Positions 14,729 through 16,508 of a stretch of 16,508 nucleotides of DNA are shown piece after piece. The position numbers and the translations under genes were made by a program. The stretch comes from an uncultured Pelagibacteraceae bacterium. GTDB lineage: Bacteria > Pseudomonadota > Alphaproteobacteria > Pelagibacterales > Pelagibacteraceae. The notes below the pieces were generated by a model. It saw only the letters and a list, made by a program, of their open reading frames with translations. It was not told the origin of the DNA and ran no database searches. Location of the stretch: the NCBI GenBank assembly GCA_902633885.1, contig CACPIK010000012.1, forward strand, positions 1 to 16,508. The letters run 5' to 3'. Position 1 is the stretch's first letter. Each line of letters starts with the position of its first letter.

Positions 14729-15814
14729 ATGCTTAAAGATAGTTTTGGTAGATCATTTCCATATATAAGGCTTTCTATTACTGATGTCTGTAACTTCAAA
14801 TGTGGGTATTGTTTGCCAAATGGATATCAAAAAAATAAAAGTGATAATAGAAAGTTTTTAGATATAAATGAGATAAAAAGATTAGCAAAAGGTCTTTCAG
14901 AGTTAGGTGTGTGTAAAATTAGATTAACAGGGGGGGAACCTAGTGTAAGAAATGATTTTTTTGACATTGTCGATATCCTTAAAAAACAAAGTGGAATAAA
15001 GAAAACTGTAGTTACTACTAATGGGTATAGACTTGACAAAATTGCTAAACAAATAGCTGAAAGCGGATTAGATGGAATAAATATTAGCATAGATTCTTTA
15101 GATAGAAAAACTTTTGAAAAAATCACTGGTCATGACAGACTCCCTGAAATTCTTAAAGGAATAGAAAATTTACAAAAACTCAATTTTAAAAATATAAAAA
15201 TCAATGCCGTTTTACTTAAAGGAGTAAATAGCTCAAATAAAGATTTTGAAGCTTGGTCTAATTTTATTAAAACAAACGAAATTGATTTTAGATATATTGA
15301 ATTGATGCAAACTGGAGAAAATTTAGAATATTTTAAAAAATATCATATTTCTTCAAAAATACTTTCAAATTACTTAAATGAAAACAAATGGATAATCCAA
15401 ACTTTAGGAAAAGACGCGGGACCAGCTAAAAATTACATAAATCCATTATATAAAGGCAAATTTGGTTTGATTGCGCCTTATTCAAAAAAGAAAAAAATAG
15501 ATGTTATTATTACCACTGGTGGAACTGGTTTAACTGGTAGAGATATAACACCTGAAGCAGTAGGCGAACTGGCAGACAAAGAAATACCTGGGTTCGGAGA
15601 AATTTTTAGAGTGATAAGTCTTAAAACAGTTGGAACTTCTTCAATACAATCAAGAGCATGCGCTGTACTATCAAAAGGAAAATATATTTTTGCATTACCA
15701 GGCTCTTCAGGAGGGGTTACAGATGCTTGGGATAAAATTTTAGTTCATCAATTAGATATAAAACATAAACCTTGCAATTTTGTTGAGCTATTTCCACGTC
15801 TTAAAGAAAAATAA
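14729..15814 (+). CDS. moaA: MoaA-MoaB chimera: radical-SAM GTP cyclase front joined to a MoaB/Mog-type tail
   Basis: Residues 1-252 are MoaA, which starts molybdopterin synthesis from GTP: FGRSFPYIRLSITDVCNFKC with the radical-SAM cysteines C21, C25, C28, then TGGEPSVR (67-74), TTNGYRL, the helix-strand repeats, and GPAKNY...KGKFGLIAPYS (231-252). In normal MoaA the next residues bring the C-terminal C-x2-C...C cluster that binds GTP. Here they are missing. From about residue 254 the chain is MoaB: KKIDVIITTGGTGLTGRD with the TGGTG motif, then GFGEIFR, GTSSIQSRA, FALPGSSGGVTDAWD and PCNF. The MoaB N-terminal part (about 70 residues) is also missing. The join lies in an A-rich stretch (15482-15496) and keeps frame. 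As drawn, the protein should lack MoaA activity and perhaps MoaB activity. It follows fdsA by 36 bp. Confidence 0.85.
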   Translation: MLKDSFGRSFPYIRLSITDVCNFKCGYCLPNGYQKNKSDNRKFLDINEIKRLAKGLSELGVCKIRLTGGEPSVRNDFFDIVDILKKQSGIKKTVVTTNGYRLDKIAKQIAESGLDGINISIDSLDRKTFEKITGHDRLPEILKGIENLQKLNFKNIKINAVLLKGVNSSNKDFEAWSNFIKTNEIDFRYIELMQTGENLEYFKKYHISSKILSNYLNENKWIIQTLGKDAGPAKNYINPLYKGKFGLIAPYSKKKKIDVIITTGGTGLTGRDITPEAVGELADKEIPGFGEIFRVISLKTVGTSSIQSRACAVLSKGKYIFALPGSSGGVTDAWDKILVHQLDIKHKPCNFVELFPRLKEK

Positions 15815-16060
15815 CTATTTTTGGTATTTTTCTTTCCAATCAGAGTAGGGCATTCCATAAACATGTTCTCTTGCACTAGTATCAGAAACTTCTATACCTT
15901 TTTTTTCTGCTTCTTCGCGGTACCATTTAGATAAACAGTTTCTGCAAAATCCAGCAAGATTCATTAAATCTATATTTTGAACATCATTTCTGTCTCTTAA
16001 ATGACCTAGCAATCTTTCAAAAGCAGCTGACTGTAATTCATTTTTAGTGTTTTCATCCAT
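15815..16060 (-). CDS. DUF1244-family small protein
   Basis: The 81-residue cytoplasmic protein matches the DUF1244 family, known widely in proteobacteria without an assigned function. The hallmark is AAFERLLGHLR (12-22), followed by IDLMNLAGFCRNCLSKWYREEA (30-51) with a CXXC pair at C39 and C42, and the ending HVYGMPYSDWKEKYQ (66-80). Its length is about normal for the family. The stop codon directly abuts the stop of the moaA-moaB chimera on the other strand. It reads divergently from the xdhC gene. Confidence 0.87.
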   Translation of the reverse strand: MDENTKNELQSAAFERLLGHLRDRNDVQNIDLMNLAGFCRNCLSKWYREEAEKKGIEVSDTSAREHVYGMPYSDWKEKYQK

Positions 16061-16146
16061 AAATTATTATATTTTTTTATTTGAAACTTTATTAATCTTA
16101 TCAAAAAATTTGGAAAAATAAAAATAACTATGCAATAAACTTAAAA
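16061..16146. promoter_or_regulatory. Divergent promoter region between the DUF1244 gene and xdhC
   Basis: An 86-bp almost pure A/T gap lies between two divergent start codons, so it must carry both promoters. No distinct -35/-10 pair, operator or Shine-Dalgarno sequence stands out. Confidence 0.4.
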
Positions 16147-16476
16147 ATGAAAAATTTATTTAATGAAAATATTTTAGAAGAAGCCAATACATGGATAAAA
16201 TCTAATAAAAAAGTCGTTCTTGCAACGGTTATTCAGACCTGGGGGTCATCTCCACTTCAGACAGGAAGCAAAATGATAATTGATGAAAAAGGAAATTTTT
16301 CTGGCTCAGTTTCTGGAGGATGTGTTGAAACATCTGTAATAAGCGAAAGTATTGAACTAATAAAAAATAATAATCAATTCAAAAAATTAGAATTTAAAGT
16401 ATCAAATGAAAATGCTTGGGATATAGGACTTGCATGTGGGGGTGAAATCAAGATTTATATTGAAAAAATTAATTAA
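16147..16476 (+). CDS. XdhC/CoxI-family molybdoenzyme maturation protein, N-terminal-domain form
   Basis: XdhC/CoxI proteins bind the molybdenum cofactor and help to sulfurate and insert it into enzymes of the xanthine oxidase family. The 109 residues contain only the first domain of the family: TWGSSPLQTGSKM (31-43), GSVSGGCVE (53-61) and DIGLACGGEIKIYIE (92-106). The C-terminal Rossmann domain of full-length XdhC is absent; the gene ends and the next begins with a one-base overlap (TAATG), so the two parts may be split into separate genes. C59 and C97 are in the positions conserved in the family. The client enzyme, probably a xanthine or CO dehydrogenase-type protein, is not in the window; a link to formate dehydrogenase is less likely because FdhD does that job. 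Confidence 0.87.
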   Translation: MKNLFNENILEEANTWIKSNKKVVLATVIQTWGSSPLQTGSKMIIDEKGNFSGSVSGGCVETSVISESIELIKNNNQFKKLEFKVSNENAWDIGLACGGEIKIYIEKIN

Positions 16477-16508
16477 TGAAAATTGAAATACTTCAAGAAA
16501 TTTTAAAA
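16476..16508 (+). CDS. Start of a gene cut by the window edge, probably the second xdhC/coxI gene
   Basis: An ATG overlaps the last base of the preceding stop codon (TAATG) and opens an uninterrupted frame, MKIEILQEILK, to the end of the window. The overlap implies translational coupling with the xdhC gene. With only eleven residues the family cannot be read from sequence; a second XdhC-type subunit is expected from the truncated length of the first. Confidence 0.5.
   Translation, partial: MKIEILQEILK

Noticed and set aside
14827..15126. Minus-strand frame of 99 codons within the MoaA part of the chimera
   Set aside because: It is antisense to conserved MoaA motifs and has no ribosome site or recognisable fold.

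Overview
The window looks like a piece of a streamlined, very AT-rich marine alphaproteobacterial genome, most likely SAR11/Pelagibacterales or a close relative. The reasons are the strong A/T bias (lysine-, asparagine- and isoleucine-rich proteins), genes that abut or overlap by a few bases, intergenic gaps mostly under 100 bp, and a small protein at 4234 of a kind I associate with SAR11. The assignment is an inference from composition and gene content, not from a marker gene. I see no rRNA, tRNA, CRISPR array, transposase or integrase.

Left part (1-4570), a mixed accessory region. A phytanoyl-CoA dioxygenase-like Fe(II)/2-oxoglutarate oxygenase is followed at once by the scar of a Gfo/Idh/MocA-type dehydrogenase that keeps only its two ends. 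Then come, divergently, a canonical ACC deaminase (minus strand) and a Tat-signal methionine-R-sulfoxide reductase (plus strand). Next is a secreted trypsin-like protease bracketed by two nearly identical 37-bp direct repeats. A short lysine-rich protein gene follows the second repeat, and a decayed copy of that gene precedes the first.

Middle part (4482-8500), minus strand. In transcription order it reads mobA-moeA (ATGA overlap), an EamA-family transporter, a glycine amidinotransferase-like enzyme (TAG/ATG abutting) and a possible 19-residue membrane microprotein with a good ribosome binding site. mobA and moeA supply the end of molybdenum cofactor synthesis.

Right part (8545-15814), plus strand, a compact formate-oxidation operon read divergently from mobA. 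It holds an IscU/SufU-like Fe-S scaffold, an HPP-family membrane protein, fdhD, a fused NuoE+NuoF-like formate dehydrogenase subunit (FdsG-FdsB), the molybdenum catalytic subunit FdsA with a NuoG-like ferredoxin front, and a moaA-moaB chimera. Together these would build and load a soluble NAD-dependent, bis-MGD molybdenum formate dehydrogenase that turns formate into CO2 and NADH. After a convergent DUF1244 gene, the window ends in two XdhC/CoxI-type molybdoenzyme-maturation genes, the second cut by the window edge.

The most striking points are: the MoaA-MoaB fusion, in which MoaA stops just before its C-terminal Fe-S cluster motif and MoaB lacks its N-terminal half; the loss of one canonical [4Fe-4S] cysteine in the NuoF-like part of FdsB, with extra cysteines near the fourth ligand; the repeat-flanked protease with its half-erased neighbouring gene; the Gfo/Idh scar; and the microprotein. 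Several of these are internal deletions or truncations, so they could be genome-reduction events or assembly errors.
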